Below, in pieces: positions 1 through 12,229 of a stretch of 64,000 nucleotides of DNA. This DNA comes from Sebastes aleutianus. Its lineage: Eukaryota; Chordata; Actinopteri; Perciformes; Sebastidae. The translations under genes and the position numbers were made by a program. The notes below the pieces were generated by a model. That model was not told where the DNA came from. It searched no databases and worked only from the letters and a program-made list of their open reading frames with translations. The DNA lies in NCBI GenBank assembly GCA_916700875.1, contig CAKAKS010000066.1:14497361-14561360 (forward strand). Reading direction: 5' to 3'. Each line of letters begins with the position of its first letter. Position 1 is the stretch's first letter.

Positions 1-1159
1 TCTATGTGCCAACATCTGTATTTGACATTAATGTAACTTCAGTATCAGATAAAAAAAAAAATAACCTGTACAGAAAGACTAAATTATCATAACTACTTCC
101 CAAATATTTAGAATGTATTTCAAGAATGATAAAAACAGATTTCATATTCCTGTTACACCCTCATGTCTTCACTTTCCTTAATACTTTTATAAATTGTTGA
201 GTGTTGTGTTTGACGGGCTTTTCTCCAACATTTCAACATTAATTTATTGATTTTTTTTTATGACAGTTTTTGTATTTATTCATTTATTTAGTAACTTGAC
301 ATGGATGTCTCAGAGCTGGGTCAAATAATGCTTTCAAATAATTTATCGGGGTGGTTTTGAGCCTGTTGCAGCGTCCAGTCGGTGGAGTTTAACCCCCTAA
401 AAGTCAGTTACCTGACACTGGCTTTCTATGATGCAGTCAACCCCACACATCTGGTTCTCCATACAGGTTTAAGAAAGACTTTTGCAAATACTGTAACTCA
501 TTTGCATTACGTTTGAATAATAACTCCATACAGTAGGTGTTGTGTGTATTTCAGGGTGTGTTGTGCTGGTCAGGTGAATGTGATAATGTTTATATTTGTA
601 AATCCAAAAATTAAGTGCTAATATGCATTAAAAGAATTTCATTTGTACCATCACTGAGTCTTGTCAGTTTGCCAGGAGATAAATATGTGGGTATGAGAGT
701 GATTTATAGCGGCCTTGGCTCTAGGAATGCCAGGTCAGTCCGTCCAGCCCTTTGCTCCCGACTGATATACCTGATAGAATATCGTGACTTTTCATAAAGA
801 CATTCCTGCTCCCCAGAGACTAAATGCTGCGGACTGACTTTTTCCCTCAGCACTACTGTGAGGTTGACATTTGTGGTTTTGATAGGCTAAGCAGCTAAAC
901 AGAATTCAGCCATCATTCATTTCATTAATAATTCATTTCATATTTCATTACACCTGTGGTTTTTCTCTTCCGTGATAATGTCCTATTGAATTGTCTCTAC
1001 AATTACTTGATGGATTGTCATCACTTTGGTGATCCTTTAACCTGATCCTTTAACCTGATCCTGAGTGCCATCGTCGGGTCCAAATTTTAATTTGAGCAGT
1101 ACTTTGGAAAATACCCTTTGGACTAAATCCCTACAAAACTAGTTGCATTCTCATCAGCC

Positions 1160-1440
1160 TCAGTGGTGGAAGAAGTATTCAGGTCCTTTACTTCAGTAAA
1201 GGTACCAAACATTGTAAAATACTTCACTACAAGTCACATTCCGGCATTCAAATCCTTACTTAAGTAAAAGTATTATCAGCTAAATGTATTTAAAGTATGA
1301 AAAGAGGGCAGTAAGATGTTCCTTGTCAGTGCTGTCTGAGATGTAGTGGAGTAGAAGTATAACATAACATAAAATAGAAATACACAAGTAAAGTACATGT
1401 AAAAAATAAATTGAGTTTTATAGGTGGAGAAAATGGGGGG
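1160..1440 (+). repeat. interspersed repeat, 'agtggtggaagaagta' family
   Basis: The segment opens with cagtggtggaagaagtattc and continues with the motifs cctttacttcagtaaaggta and cttaagtaaaagta. A second copy lies in opposite orientation near 20185-20420, ending in acttaagtaaaggaactgag and catcttcctctgca. Finding it at two unrelated loci shows it is interspersed. I recognise it as a common teleost repeat but cannot name the family. Confidence 0.6.
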
Positions 1441-2407
1441 GAATAACATAACCAGGGTCATACAGGTTGTTGTCGTCATGCTCTTGTTCAAAAGGAACAG
1501 ATAGTTCAGGCAAACCAATGCAGATTAAAACACATTTCAAACCACTTGACAGGAAAACGCAACTCTGTAATAATAAACTAACCCAATCCCGGGGACATTT
1601 CAATTAATCTGATATTACACAATTTAAATCAAATGGAAAAAAAATATAGATATATACATCTCATATGGATCATTATATGCAAATGTACATTAGCAAGTCA
1701 TTATTTCTATATACTTTCTATACCACAGGTGTCAGTAAACTCGTAGCTATATCTTTGAATAGTTATTAGTTCAATACATTACTCCTACATGAGAGAAAAG
1801 CAACTTAAGACACTTCATTCCACTCCCAACAATATACACCGACAACAAAAAATGAAACATTCAGAGTTTCACATCCACAGTTCAGCTGGAAAACGGGGAA
1901 GATGGTTGGATGAGTTAGCACCGGTTTTTGTCTTTTGTCTGCACTGACGTGCCGAGACAGAGGTGACAGCGGAGGTTAGCTATTGCTGCAATGACAGACT
2001 TTGTGTGAGCATTTAAATGTGTAATGCATTACAATATGCAATATGCTTCTATAACAAAACAAGTGAATATGATGAATAATGCATCGACTTCATCGTAAAA
2101 TCACCATCAGCAAAATCCTTGAGTCAAAACGGCAGAGCACCTGCAGTAACAACGGCAGAGCACCTGCAGTAACACTGAGTTTAACTTGGAAAGAAAACAC
2201 AAACTCAGTGATTTATGATTAGCTTTTTTTCCCGCTGACAAACAAAGTTAGTAGCCTTCCGAACTTCACCCGTCTAGCTGAAGTCTAGACAAGTATTCAA
2301 GAATCAGTACGCGTGCTACCTCAGCCACCGTTACTGGTCATAGTTTGCAGTGGGTTGTGAGCAGTGGTGCGTTAACACACAGTGTGAACAAAGTGCTCTC
2401 TGTTAAA

Positions 2408-2665
2408 ACCATAGACTGTACATAAAGATGGACGATATGACAGCTCCCCAGAAGTGAAGCCAAAACATCTTGATTGCCCCCTGGTGGCTGGCTGCAGTAT
2501 AGGTCATAAATCCCGCCCAATCCATGATATCGGATGGGCCATGGGCCAAACTTAAAAAGTCAAATACATTTTTCTGATAAGTTTTGGTTTAAAATGAGTT
2601 ATTTGATGCTATAAAAAGGGGGTGAGACGTCATGATGGACAGCTGTGATTGACAGCTGCTCTGAG
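2408..2665 (+). repeat. interspersed repeat, 'catagactgtacataaagatgg' family, copy 1
   Basis: The segment starts at the phrase accatagactgtacataaag and runs through agtgaagccaaaacatcttg, the short block ccccctggtggctggctgca and tttgatgctataaaaagggg. The same blocks occur in reverse orientation at about 54020-54340 inside npc1l1. This is a non-coding interspersed element of unknown class. Confidence 0.7.
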
Positions 2666-3371
2666 TGAAGTAGTTGAAGTTGTACTAGGGAATTGTACAA
2701 CAGAGGAGATGTAACTTAAACTTTCCATAACGGTCACGGGTCTGAAATAGAACATGCGTCAGTTTGATCATAAATGTGGTTGAAACATGCTGAAAAATCA
2801 ACAGCCACACACCGACCCACACAGTCGAGGGGGGGAATGGGTGAGAGCATAAGGGCATGATGACCCATTATTTGGCACCTTTTTCACTCGCCCTCTCTCC
2901 TGTGGTGAGGTTCAGTATGCGTCTGTCTTCCTGGTGTTACTAAGATATGTAGTCACTTGCAGCGGTTGTAAAGAGAGGTGCTCTTAAGCTACAGTTTATA
3001 GGCAGGTCTGAGGGTGAAGAGTTGTGTTTAACGAGACTGTACGTGGCTGAGTGCCACACATTCTTTGCTTTTGAAAAATTGTAAGAAAAGCAAAACAGAC
3101 ACTTAGGAATGAACACAGATTAGAGATATCTTTACCCTCGGAGGAGGAGGGCATGATCCTTCGCTAGTCTGCCCACTGGTGAAGTCAAATTCTTCAGAAA
3201 AACACATTTCTCAGAATATTTCAATGTGCAAATAATGTGAGTTGTAGGGAATACAAACATGGAACATCCACAAAATAAGTCTTTTGGGGATTCAAAGGTT
3301 ATGAGCTGCATGGTTGATTTAATGTACAGTCTCAGTCTGAGCTGCAGGTGCCGCGGCATCGCGGTGGCGCA

Positions 3372-6300
3372 TTAGGACTTGAAGACGTGCACGGCCCTCA
3401 CGACGTACTGCCTGCAGATCGGGCACTCGTTCATCCTCTTGCCGCACTTGGTGCAGGTGACCATGTGGCCGCACTCCAGGAGAACGCAGTCGATCGTGGC
3501 GTCCATGCAGATCCTGCAGAGGTTGTCGTCGGCGATCGTCAGCGGACCCTTCTCGCCATCTGACAAAAGACACAGAGTGGTGACTGGAAATGTTAGGAAA
3601 CTACTTGAAACACAAACATGCTAAAAAACAAAAACAGAGTTTTTTCATGCACTGAGGAGGGACAAGGGGCCAGCAACATACTCAGAAGCTTAATAAAACA
3701 CCTCCAGTGTGCCTTATCTCGGTAAGGTCATGCTCGCAATCTCCTCAAAATTGTCAATGCCTGCTATGACTACGTGTCAAGGTGTTTCTATGACGACCAC
3801 ACAGTCGTTATCACTGGGAGCGTGCTGGTAAGAGTGAATACACACGGTCAACATACTGCAGTTCTCTCAGTATGATTCGCTTCACACGTTGAAGCACATG
3901 AATAGATGACGACGAGGTGATTGATCTCATGGTGGATCAATGTTCCTGGAGCATGACAAAACTGAAATATTCAAATTTCTGTTCTTGATTAATTCATTTT
4001 CATCCTCAATTAAAAACAGACCCTCACAATAAATGCTATCCCACAGGGAGGACAACATGTAGGGATTTCACAAAGAGGAAAAGTTGGATAACGAATGAGA
4101 AATGGGTTGACGGTGAATACAGATGTGGTGGCGACACTGTTCGTACGATGGAGAGGCAAGTCACAGGTGGTGTGCGTGTGACCACGGCAACAGTGGCGAG
4201 GAATCTATAAACCTTACCTCCGATGGCCCCGTTGCAGATAGGAGGGGGGAGGGCCACCACTTTAGCGTGGAAGGAGTAAAGCAAGCAAGAGACATTTCAT
4301 CATGATTCTGAATGAGAAAACTCCTTTCTCTGCTTGTGATCAGTGCAACTTATTGCAACATATCATTATTACCTAGTGTATTCATATTGTCAGAGGAAGC
4401 AGAGATATTAGGTTTCTATGGTTAAAAACAGGATGTGGTATAAAACACTGACATCTAGGACATTGCGCACACAGTTGAGTGACAGCTTACCTGTGGTTAC
4501 AGTACTGCTCACATTTTCCACTGCAAGAAAAAATAAATTTAAATTACTATAGCAACTTAGAAAAAAGCTATATTAGAATACAGCTTATACTCTATTTAGT
4601 AGATACATTCTATAGTAAATCTAATTAATTGTGACATTTTTATACTGCCAAACTAAAGCATACAGCATTAACTCAGACTGACAAAGTTAATACCCACATG
4701 ATTTCCTGTTCTCCTCCGTCTCTCTGTACAGTCTGCTGACGCGCTCCACCAGCTCCCACTTCTCGCAGCACCCCGAATAGTTGACAAAGTTCCTGGCGAG
4801 GATCTCCTTCAGCTGTCTGACAGACAGGCCCTCGATGTCCCTCAAGCTGGCGATGTCCGAGAGAGAAGCTCTGGCCCGACGTCGCGTTTGAGGACTCACC
4901 TGAGGGAGCGGGAATCGAGATTTTAGGGATGAAATAAAATCGGACGTTGAGATTCTCATGACAAACTTAGTCTCATGCAAAACCATGAAATGGGGTAGCA
5001 ACAATGACACGCAGCAACAAAAATTGTACTCGGGATCATTAAAAATTCCAGTAGTCAGTATGAAGGTTAGATTAATATACAGCTGATATTTCCCAGAATT
5101 GTTCATGTGTTGTGTTTAATTTGGTGCCTTCAAATGAAACTTGTGAGCTCGTGATTACAACATGGGAAGTCGTGTACACGATATGCTTGGCGTTCAAGTC
5201 GTGAGAACACCGCTGCAAAGCAACGGCAATATTTACGTTACTGTCGGTGTCTAGAAGCCACAGACGCTAACAATTTAGCAAGCTTGCAAGTTGGTAACAT
5301 AATGCAGGAAATGCAAAGGCATAATGAGAGAGGAAAAAGATGAGGCCGTTGGGAATATCAAGAATTTCCTCAGACATATTATAAAATTACGTAGAAAAAA
5401 AATAAATGACTAAAATGACAATATATTCACTTTTTATGCACCGAAATTATGCATATGGACTCTTCTCATGAACCTGGTAAACACGACCCCATTTGAAGGC
5501 ACAAACAGTAATAATGCACCACCACTTGATAGTTATGTAATTTAAAATCTCCTTTTTTCCAAGATGCATCATAAAGGGGTTTCTTACTGCTACTTTTGTG
5601 CAAAAAGGACTTTCTGACTTAAATCTGAAAATTGAAGTATATTGAGCGGTGCAATCTGCAAGACGCTGCAAATTTTTGCAGCATGGGGGAAAGCTATTTC
5701 AGAAAGCATGCTTAGCAAAACTCTCTGGCTCTCTGGTAGAATCTCATATAAATTGCATTTTATTGTTTTTTTCATTTCATCCAAGTTTTAAGCATCTAAT
5801 TTTCAACCTTTATATTGCTTTCCTTGCACTCTAAAAGTCGCAACACAAAATTATATATATAGCTGTGTCACCAATTATTTCTACATATGCTCCAGTATCA
5901 ACATTCAGCAACAGAAATGAAATGCAATTGTCTATACTTCACATATGAATCATCTCATAATGACAGCAGGAAATTTGATCACCTCAGGAGTGTGTTCACT
6001 GGGGTCCAGGTTGAGGAGAGACACAGATGTGGCATCACCGACATCCTGCAACACAACAGCAGCAATAACAAGCATTAGTGAGCGCTACGCGCAAGGAACA
6101 AGCCAGTTAACTGAGGATCAGGATTAGCCCCTGTAGTCTTCAGACAGCTCATTGACACCTTGGGAAGAACAATGTCTCATACCTTCCATTCATAGAAAAG
6201 CTTACTGCTCCCTAAGCAGGCCAAGTACAAGTATTTATAGTGGATCCTGGCTGCTTGGAGCCAAGCTCCCTTTTCAGTGCCAGTTGTTCATATTCCCTCT

Positions 6301-8891
6301 TTTACTGTTTTGCCTCTCTGCTTTCTAAAATCCGGATCACTTTTCTTTTTAGCTGGCTTAGAAATTGTAGTAAAGCCGAAATGAAAGAATCAACAATAAC
6401 CCTCCCTTTGTTTCTATATTTGTCTTTGGTGACATGTCAAGTGGTTACCATAGACTCATTTGTGACAGCTCAACAAATAGTCAGCCTGAAGTGATGACAT
6501 GATGTATGAGATCTGCACAAATAACCTAAAGACCTGTAGAAAAAAACGTGGAATCTTTAGAGATGTAAGCATTGTGCCTACAGGCCATCATCATTGAAAA
6601 TTCTAACTTTTAGGTTAATCATTTTACGTGCCAACTCATTCAATTTTACGTGTCCTGACCTGGTTGGTATCAGAGCTATCACTCCTGCTGAGCTGCTCCT
6701 CCTGAGAGGCGACAAAAGTAGACAGCTCCGAGGCCGACTGCGTGGTAGAAGGGGTCGGTGTATACAGGGAGCGCGAGTGGAGACTGCCCGTGTCGGGGTC
6801 CTCCTCCTCCTCGATGCCTTGGTGACAGAGCACCAAGTCCACCAGGTCCTCTTTTTCCCTGCAGGTATCGGTGGGGATGTTACGGAGCAGCAAGTACTGA
6901 CGCAGGTCCCTGACTCGTAGGCGCATGAGCCGCGGCCGCTGAAAGGCTGTTGCCTTCAGCAAGTGACATGTGGCACAAATGCGCAGATTCTCTTGCAGCA
7001 CGGAGCACAGAGAGCAGAAGCTCTTCCTGCAGTCGCAGCAAATATACTGCAGAAACAGAGAGTAGAAAAAAAACAAGATGATGGAAGTGACGAAATTTAG
7101 GGCCAACTTCTACCAACACTCCCTCATAAAAGAATGCAGCATTTGACATACAAGTGTGGCTAAATGTTTGTATCCAACCCTTACTTTCAAATTTCAACAT
7201 TAAATTGTGATATGACATAAAAATGAGGAAAACAGGAAAAGTGGAGAGACGATACTTATCAAATTACTGGAAAGCATATCAATGTCAGTAGACCTTTAAT
7301 TCCTGCATTTTCAATCACTCACATCTGCTCTACCTCTCCTGGCACAGAGGCAAGAGTCAGCTCATTTCTTTTAAGTGACAAACATCAAACAGTAATAAAT
7401 GCAAGACGTGGGATTAGACTGGCACAGTGAGCGAGTAAGCACAGGGTTCAGACAGAATGAGACCCTCCCTGAGCCATGCATGAACATGAGCACTCAGTGA
7501 AGATATTACAGAGCAAGTATGGTGTCCATCTGTCTCTGCAATCAGCTAGAACGGTTCAGCATTTTCATTAGAAATGAGTAGCCTCTGGGTGTGAATTAAA
7601 TTAAGTTTAGCCTTTTTCCCCCCACACAGCAAGATATTGTTTCAGCTCTTTAGAAGACAGTGGTCAGTTAGTTGTGCTCTGCTCTATAAGTGCTTTACAA
7701 TTTGAAATAAGTAATAATTAGGATTTTATGCTTATACAAGCTTAATTTATTTAACTTTTAAGTCCACTGACTGGACAGCATTAAAAACATGAAGACCCAT
7801 TACAAATGTAGACTACAAATGAGCTTAAAAACATGCACTCTATCTACATGTCAAAAACTAGATGACTCCATTTTCCACAGCCAAGTACAGCAAGTAATTA
7901 GCACCTCTTGTCTAAAATATTCATCTAATAACTCCCTCTGCTTCTACACATGCACCTTTCCCTTCTCATTAAGTCAGTAGACTAATTAACATTACACACT
8001 GGCATCACCACACAGAAAAAATCAAGATACTTACCTTCCTCCTGAATACTGAGAAGACCTGACCACAGGCCTTGCATACAAGACTGGGACTCCCTGAGCT
8101 GGTGGGCGGGTATGTGGAGTATCCCGCACTGGGGGCAAATCTGAAGGGTCCAGCACCGGCTCCAAACCCTGGCTGCTGGCCTCTGACGGCCCCAGTACCC
8201 ATGACTTCATTCAGCAGACCACAGCATGAAGCCCACATGGACGAGGCCCCTGCCTGATAAAGTCAGAATGTTACATGAATGGTTGCTAAGCATCATTAAT
8301 GCATATGGTTATCACACAAACAACTCCTTTTCTTTGTATAGAGGACAAATATTGGTGCTTATTATATTATAAATAACTACCCACAGTGCTATTTTAACAC
8401 AATAATAAAGCACAAACCGTGCAGACAGAAAGAGGCAAGGCAAGGCAGCTTTATTTGTATAGCACATTTCAGCAAAAGGGAAATTCAAAGTGCTTTACAT
8501 AAACATTCAAGAACATTGCGACAAAGTGCAAAAGAACATTAAGACATAATTAAAACAGTTATAAAAACATTAAAGATTAGAAAATAAAAACAAGCTAAAA
8601 ATAAAAGTTAGGATAGAAGCTAAAATAGAGTATAACACACATGAGTAAAAGCTCTAGTGCAGTATAAGATCATTATCTGGTTTAATAACAGGCAGCAGCA
8701 GCAAACAGGAAGGTTTTAAGCTTTGATTTAAAAGAACTCAGAGTTGTATCAATAATAGAGTATTTGTAGAATACAAAATCTTTTGATTATTGATTATTAT
8801 TGATTACAGTATTGTTCTTTGAATCTTTATTCAACTGCTCCTACTCCTTCTGATAATACAACTACAACAACTACTACTACTGCTGCTACTG

Positions 8892-8956
<65 letters not shown>

Positions 8957-8969
8957 GCTACTACTACTG

Positions 8970-9010
<41 letters not shown>

Positions 9011-9307
9011 GCTACTGCTACTACAACAACTACTACTACTAGAATATAACACACATGAGTAAAAGCTCTAGTGCAGTATATAAGATCATTATCTAGTTTA
9101 ATAAAAGGCAGCAGCAGCAAACAGGAAGGTTTTAAGCTTTGATTTAAAAGAACTCAGAGTTGTATCCATAATAGAGTATTTGTAGAATACAAAATCTTTT
9201 GATTATTGATTATTATTGATTACAGTATTGTTCTTTGAATCTTTATTCAACTGCTCCTACTCCTTCTGATAATACAACTACAACAACTACTACTACTGCT
9301 GCTACTG

Positions 9308-9338
<31 letters not shown>

Positions 9339-9367
9339 AACAACTACTACTACTACTACTACTACTG

Positions 9368-9425
<58 letters not shown>

Positions 9426-9440
9426 AACTACTACTACTAC

Positions 9441-9480
<40 letters not shown>

Positions 9481-10511
9481 GCTACTACTACTACTACTAC
9501 TACAACTACTACTACTACTACTACTAATACTACTACTACTACTACAACTACTACTACTATTACTACTACTACTACTACTCCTGCTACTGCTACTACTACT
9601 ACTACTACTACTACTCCTGCTACTGCTACTACTACTACTACTACTACTAGAATATAACACACGAGTAAAAAGCTCTAGTGCAGTATAAGATCATTATCTG
9701 GTTTAATAAAAGGCAGCAGCAGCAAACAGGAAAGCTGTAAGCTTTGATTTAAAAGAACTCAGAGTTGGTCCTGCAGGTTTCTGGGAGCTTGTTCCAGATA
9801 TTTGGTGCATAAAAACTGAACGCTGCTTCTGCATGTTTAGTTGTGACTCTGGGGACACTAAGCAGACCTGATCCAGATTACCTGAGAGGTCTGGATGGTT
9901 CATAACATATAGCAGATCAGACATGTATTCTGGCCCCTGGCCCCCTTTGTAAACCAACAGGAGTAAGGAAACATTGCGACAAAGTGCAAAAGAACATTAA
10001 GACATAATAAAAACAGTTATAAAAACATAAAAACATTAAAGATTAGAAAATAAAAACAAGCTCAAAATAAAAGCTAAGATAGAAGGCTAAATATGGGTGC
10101 TTATTATATTATAAATATCTTCCCACAGTGCTATTTTAACACAGTAATAAAGCACAACCCGTGCAGACACTGAGCTGAACGTTAGAACTGTCAAAACACT
10201 GCTACAGCACCAACAACACAATGCTAAGCTAGTTAGCTGCATTAACGTTAGCTCACATATTTCTGGACTGACTTTAACGTTAAAGCAGAGAATAACAAAA
10301 ACATATTGTCTAATAAAAGGTACCCAAATAATGTTAACATTAAAGTCAACTCAGTGTTTAGTGACAGCTGTGAAGAGTTGCTGCCTGAACGACCGTTATG
10401 ACAGTTAGTTAGCTGTTAGCTAGCATGAGCTAACAGCTAACTAGCTTGCTGTTAGTGAAAGCAGAGATAAACATTGTTTAGGAGGTTATGGAAACAAAAC
10501 AGCACCTTCAT
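3372..10511 (-). CDS. rnf34: E3 ubiquitin-protein ligase RNF34 (CARP1-type), 7 coding exons
   Basis: Coding exons in transcript order: 10506-10511, 8035-8253, 6660-7046, 5983-6045, 4698-4899, 4491-4520, 3372-3559. They join in phase to 364 aa; human RNF34 is about 372. RNF34 is known as a caspase- and p53-linked ubiquitin ligase. Domains: an N-terminal FYVE-like zinc finger (Cys 62, 65, 78, 81, 86, 89, 99, 102), a SAP-like helix pair around 113-147 (LRVRDLRQYLLLRNIPTDTC), a second around 247-282 (SVRQLKEILARNFVNYSGCC), and a C-terminal RING at 317-351 with pattern CRIC, C-x-H, C-x2-C, CPIC. The protein ends AVHVFKS, as in the family. The start is the two-codon exon ATG AAG, because the next exon opens in frame with AGASSMWASCC, matching the human MKAGATSMWASCC. 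The 30-bp penultimate coding exon fixes the donor at TCAT|GTGGGT. RFFL is the close paralogue, but the WASCCGLLNEVMGTGAVRG start favours RNF34. Confidence 0.97.
4218..4259 (-). other. candidate 42-bp in-frame cassette exon of rnf34
   Basis: In the last rnf34 intron the minus strand shows an AG acceptor (gctaaag|TGGTGG) and a strong donor (ATCGGAG|GTAAGG) enclosing 42 bp. Inserted between the phase-1 junctions of exons 6 and 7 it stays open and adds 14 residues, roughly VVALPPPICNGAIG. No homologous segment is known to me in human RNF34, so use of this exon is unproven. Confidence 0.35.
8860..9045. repeat. (ACT)n microsatellite, first array
   Basis: An almost uninterrupted ACT/AGT trinucleotide run with occasional GCT, ACA and TGC variants. 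It translates as homopolymer Thr, Ser or Val in different frames, which are not genes. It sits in rnf34 intron 1. Confidence 0.98.
9270..9650. repeat. (ACT)n microsatellite, second longer array
   Basis: A second ACT array of about 380 bp with the same left flank as the first (ctactccttctgataataca). It ends in two copies of a cctgctactgctact variant and then ctagaatataacacac. It is part of the duplicated block and is expected to vary in length between individuals. Confidence 0.98.
10406..10443. repeat. 16-bp perfect inverted repeat with 6-nt loop
   Basis: The arm tagttagctgttagct at 10406-10421 and its exact reverse complement at 10428-10443 flank the loop agcatg. It lies about 60 bp inside rnf34 intron 1 from the first coding exon. 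GTTAGC motifs are common in fish DNA, so function is doubtful. Confidence 0.8.
10506..10511 (-). CDS. rnf34: rnf34 first coding exon, only two codons (Met-Lys)
   Basis: On the minus strand the sequence reads GCA ATG AAG followed by GTGCTG. The first two codons, Met-Lys, are thus cut off by a GT donor at 10505-10504. They splice to an acceptor after 8253 (ttatcag|GCAGGGGCC), giving MKAGASSMW. The upstream exon body, about 10512-10740, would be 5' UTR. The intron is about 2.25 kb and repeat-filled. Confidence 0.85.
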
Positions 10512-11130
10512 TGCAGCTCCGGCGTGTCTACTGGGAAAGAGGAGATTGACGGAGTGGACATTGCAATATGGAGCATCACTTCTTTATTTGCGTCTTGATG
10601 TGATGAGAGCGACGGTGGAGACCAGACCAGACCAGACCCTCCTCCTACTACTACTGCTGTTCCTGCTGCTGCTTCTCTCTCTGCTGCAGCAGCCTGCACG
10701 GTGCTGCCCTCCACAGCTCACATGCAGAACTGAGGAAGATTTAGTGTTTTCCTCATGTTTTATGATAATTTAATAAAAGATTATTATTTGTAATTATTAT
10801 AATTAAAATATTTTGATTAATATATTATTATTACTTAAATTATTATAATTTAATTATTATTATTAAAATATATATATATATATTTTAATAATAAAAGGGA
10901 CTGTTTTAAAAAAAAAGAAAAGAAAAAAAAGAAATAATAATTAATAAAATAATAAAAACTTAAAAAATAAAAATAAGAAATAAAAAATAAAAAATAAAAA
11001 ATAAAAAATAAAAAATAAAAAATAAAATAAAATAAAATAAAATAAAATAAAATAAAATAAAATAAATTAAAATAAAATAAAATAAAATAAAATAAAATAA
11101 AATAAAATAAAATAAAATAAAATAATAATA

Positions 11131-11748
11131 TTGACCACCACTTCTTCTTCTTCTTAAGCTTTCAGGTATTACCGCCACCTACTGGACTGGAGTGTGGAGC
11201 AGTAGATTGGCAGGAAAAATATAAATAAAATTTAAAAAATTTAAATTAAAAAAAAATTTAAATTAAAATAATAATAAAAGAAAATAAAAATAAAAATAAA
11301 AATAAAAATAAAAATAAAAATAAAAATAAAAATAAAATATAAAAGATAAAAGATAAAAAATAAAAATAAAAATAAAAATAAAATATAAAAGATAAAAGAT
11401 AAAAAATAAAAAATAAAAAATTAAATTAAATAAAATTCAAATTAATAACTAATAATAATAATAATAATAATAATAATATTGACCACCATTTCTTCTTCTT
11501 CAGCTTTGAGGTATTACCGCCACCTACTGGACTGGAGTGTGGAGCAGTAGATTGGCAGGAAAAATATAAATAAAATTTAAAAAATTGAAATTAAAAAAAA
11601 TTTGAAATTAAAATAATAAGAAAATAAAAATAAAAATAAAAATAAAAATAAAAATAAAAATAAAAATAAAAATAAAAATAAAAATAAAATATAAAAGATA
11701 AAAGATAAAAAATAAAAAATTAAATTAAATAAAATTCAAATTAATAAC

Positions 11749-11792
<44 letters not shown>

Positions 11793-11895
11793 TTGACCAC
11801 CATTTCTTCTTCTTTAGCTTTGAGGTATTACCGCCACCTACTGGACTGGAGTGTGGAGCAGTAGATTGGCAGGAAAAATATAAATAAAATTGAAA
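11131..11895. repeat. three spaced copies of a ~95-bp core in A-rich satellite
   Basis: The core starts ttgaccaccacttcttcttc or similar and runs through taccgccacctactggactg and gtgtggagcagtagattggc to aggaaaaatataaataaaat. Copies start at 11131, 11479 and 11793, giving periods of about 348 and 314 bp. The spacers are (AAAAT)n, (AAATA)n and (AAT)n runs of differing length. It looks like a local tandem duplication diversified by microsatellite slippage. Confidence 0.85.
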
Positions 11896-12064
11896 AAATT
11901 GAAAATTGAAAAAATAATAAAAAATTGAAAAATTAAAATAAAAAATAAAAAATAAAAAATGAAATAAAATAAACCCCCCTGCACATTAATCTGTAATATT
12001 ACTGTGTTGGTAATAAAGTATAAAAAAAAGTATTTAATTAAAAAATAAAAAATAAATGCTAACA

Positions 12065-12085
12065 AAACGTAACTTCCGGTGCGGC
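12065..12085 (+). promoter_or_regulatory. candidate c5orf34 core promoter with ETS/GABPA-type site
   Basis: Within 170 bp of the c5orf34 start codon the sequence turns GC-rich, with aacttccggtgcggcgctcc containing an ETS-type ACTTCCGGT. No TATA box is seen. ETS sites of this form are typical of TATA-less housekeeping promoters, so this is a plausible start region, inferred from sequence only. Confidence 0.45.
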
Positions 12086-12229
12086 GCTCCAAACGTTTCC
12101 GGCTGCCACTTGATGACATTGACCGACGCGTCACCGTGTTTTGATTTTCAGCGCGTCTACCAACAAGCTCTCTAGTCTGTTCTCTTTATACATCCACGGT
12201 GGACTGAGTCCTCCTTTCGCAGTTTAACG

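Larger units (their letters stand above)
1..3371. other. gene-free left flank, part probably rnf34 3' UTR
   Basis: No coding exon was found on either strand. The right part must include the 3' UTR of the minus-strand rnf34 gene, whose stop is at 3372-3374. A possible minus-strand ATTAAA signal (forward tttaat) lies near 3316, and an AATAAA (forward tttatt) far away near 244, so UTR length is undecided. Two interspersed repeats are described separately. Small direct repeats occur at 1030-1064 (gatcctttaacct units) and at 2127-2175 (two copies of a 24-bp unit containing ggcagagcacctgcagtaac). Confidence 0.6.
8353..10170. repeat. nested direct-repeat block filling rnf34 intron 1
   Basis: Several blocks recur in the same orientation. 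Block A (ggtgcttattatattataaa to gtgcagacac) is at 8353-8430 and 10097-10170. Block B (acattgcgacaaagtgcaaa to agatagaagc) is at about 8512-8630 and 9968-10088. Block C (tataacacac, gagtaaaa, agctctagtgcagtat, then caactgctcctactccttct and ACT arrays) begins at about 8631, 9045 and 9653, the last copy lacking the array. The overall order is A-B-C-C-C-unique-B-A. The piece at 8431-8510 (ggcagctttatttgtatagc) resembles a common fish retroelement tail. Confidence 0.8.
10740..12229. other. A-rich intergenic spacer between rnf34 and c5orf34
   Basis: Between the presumed rnf34 5' end and the c5orf34 start codon the DNA is dominated by A-rich short tandem repeats (AAAAT, AAATA, AAT units) with three spaced copies of a GC-richer core. 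No coding exon is visible. The last 170 bp are GC-richer and look like the c5orf34 promoter. Confidence 0.75.

Noticed and set aside
8819..9662. Long open frames of poly-Thr, poly-Ser and poly-Val on both strands
   Set aside because: They are translations of the ACT/AGT microsatellites inside rnf34 intron 1, have no splice context, and appear in every frame at once.
10960..11178. Minus-strand open frame of alternating Phe, Ile, Leu and Tyr
   Set aside because: It is a translation of the (AAAAT)n satellite; the hydrophobic look is compositional, not a membrane protein.
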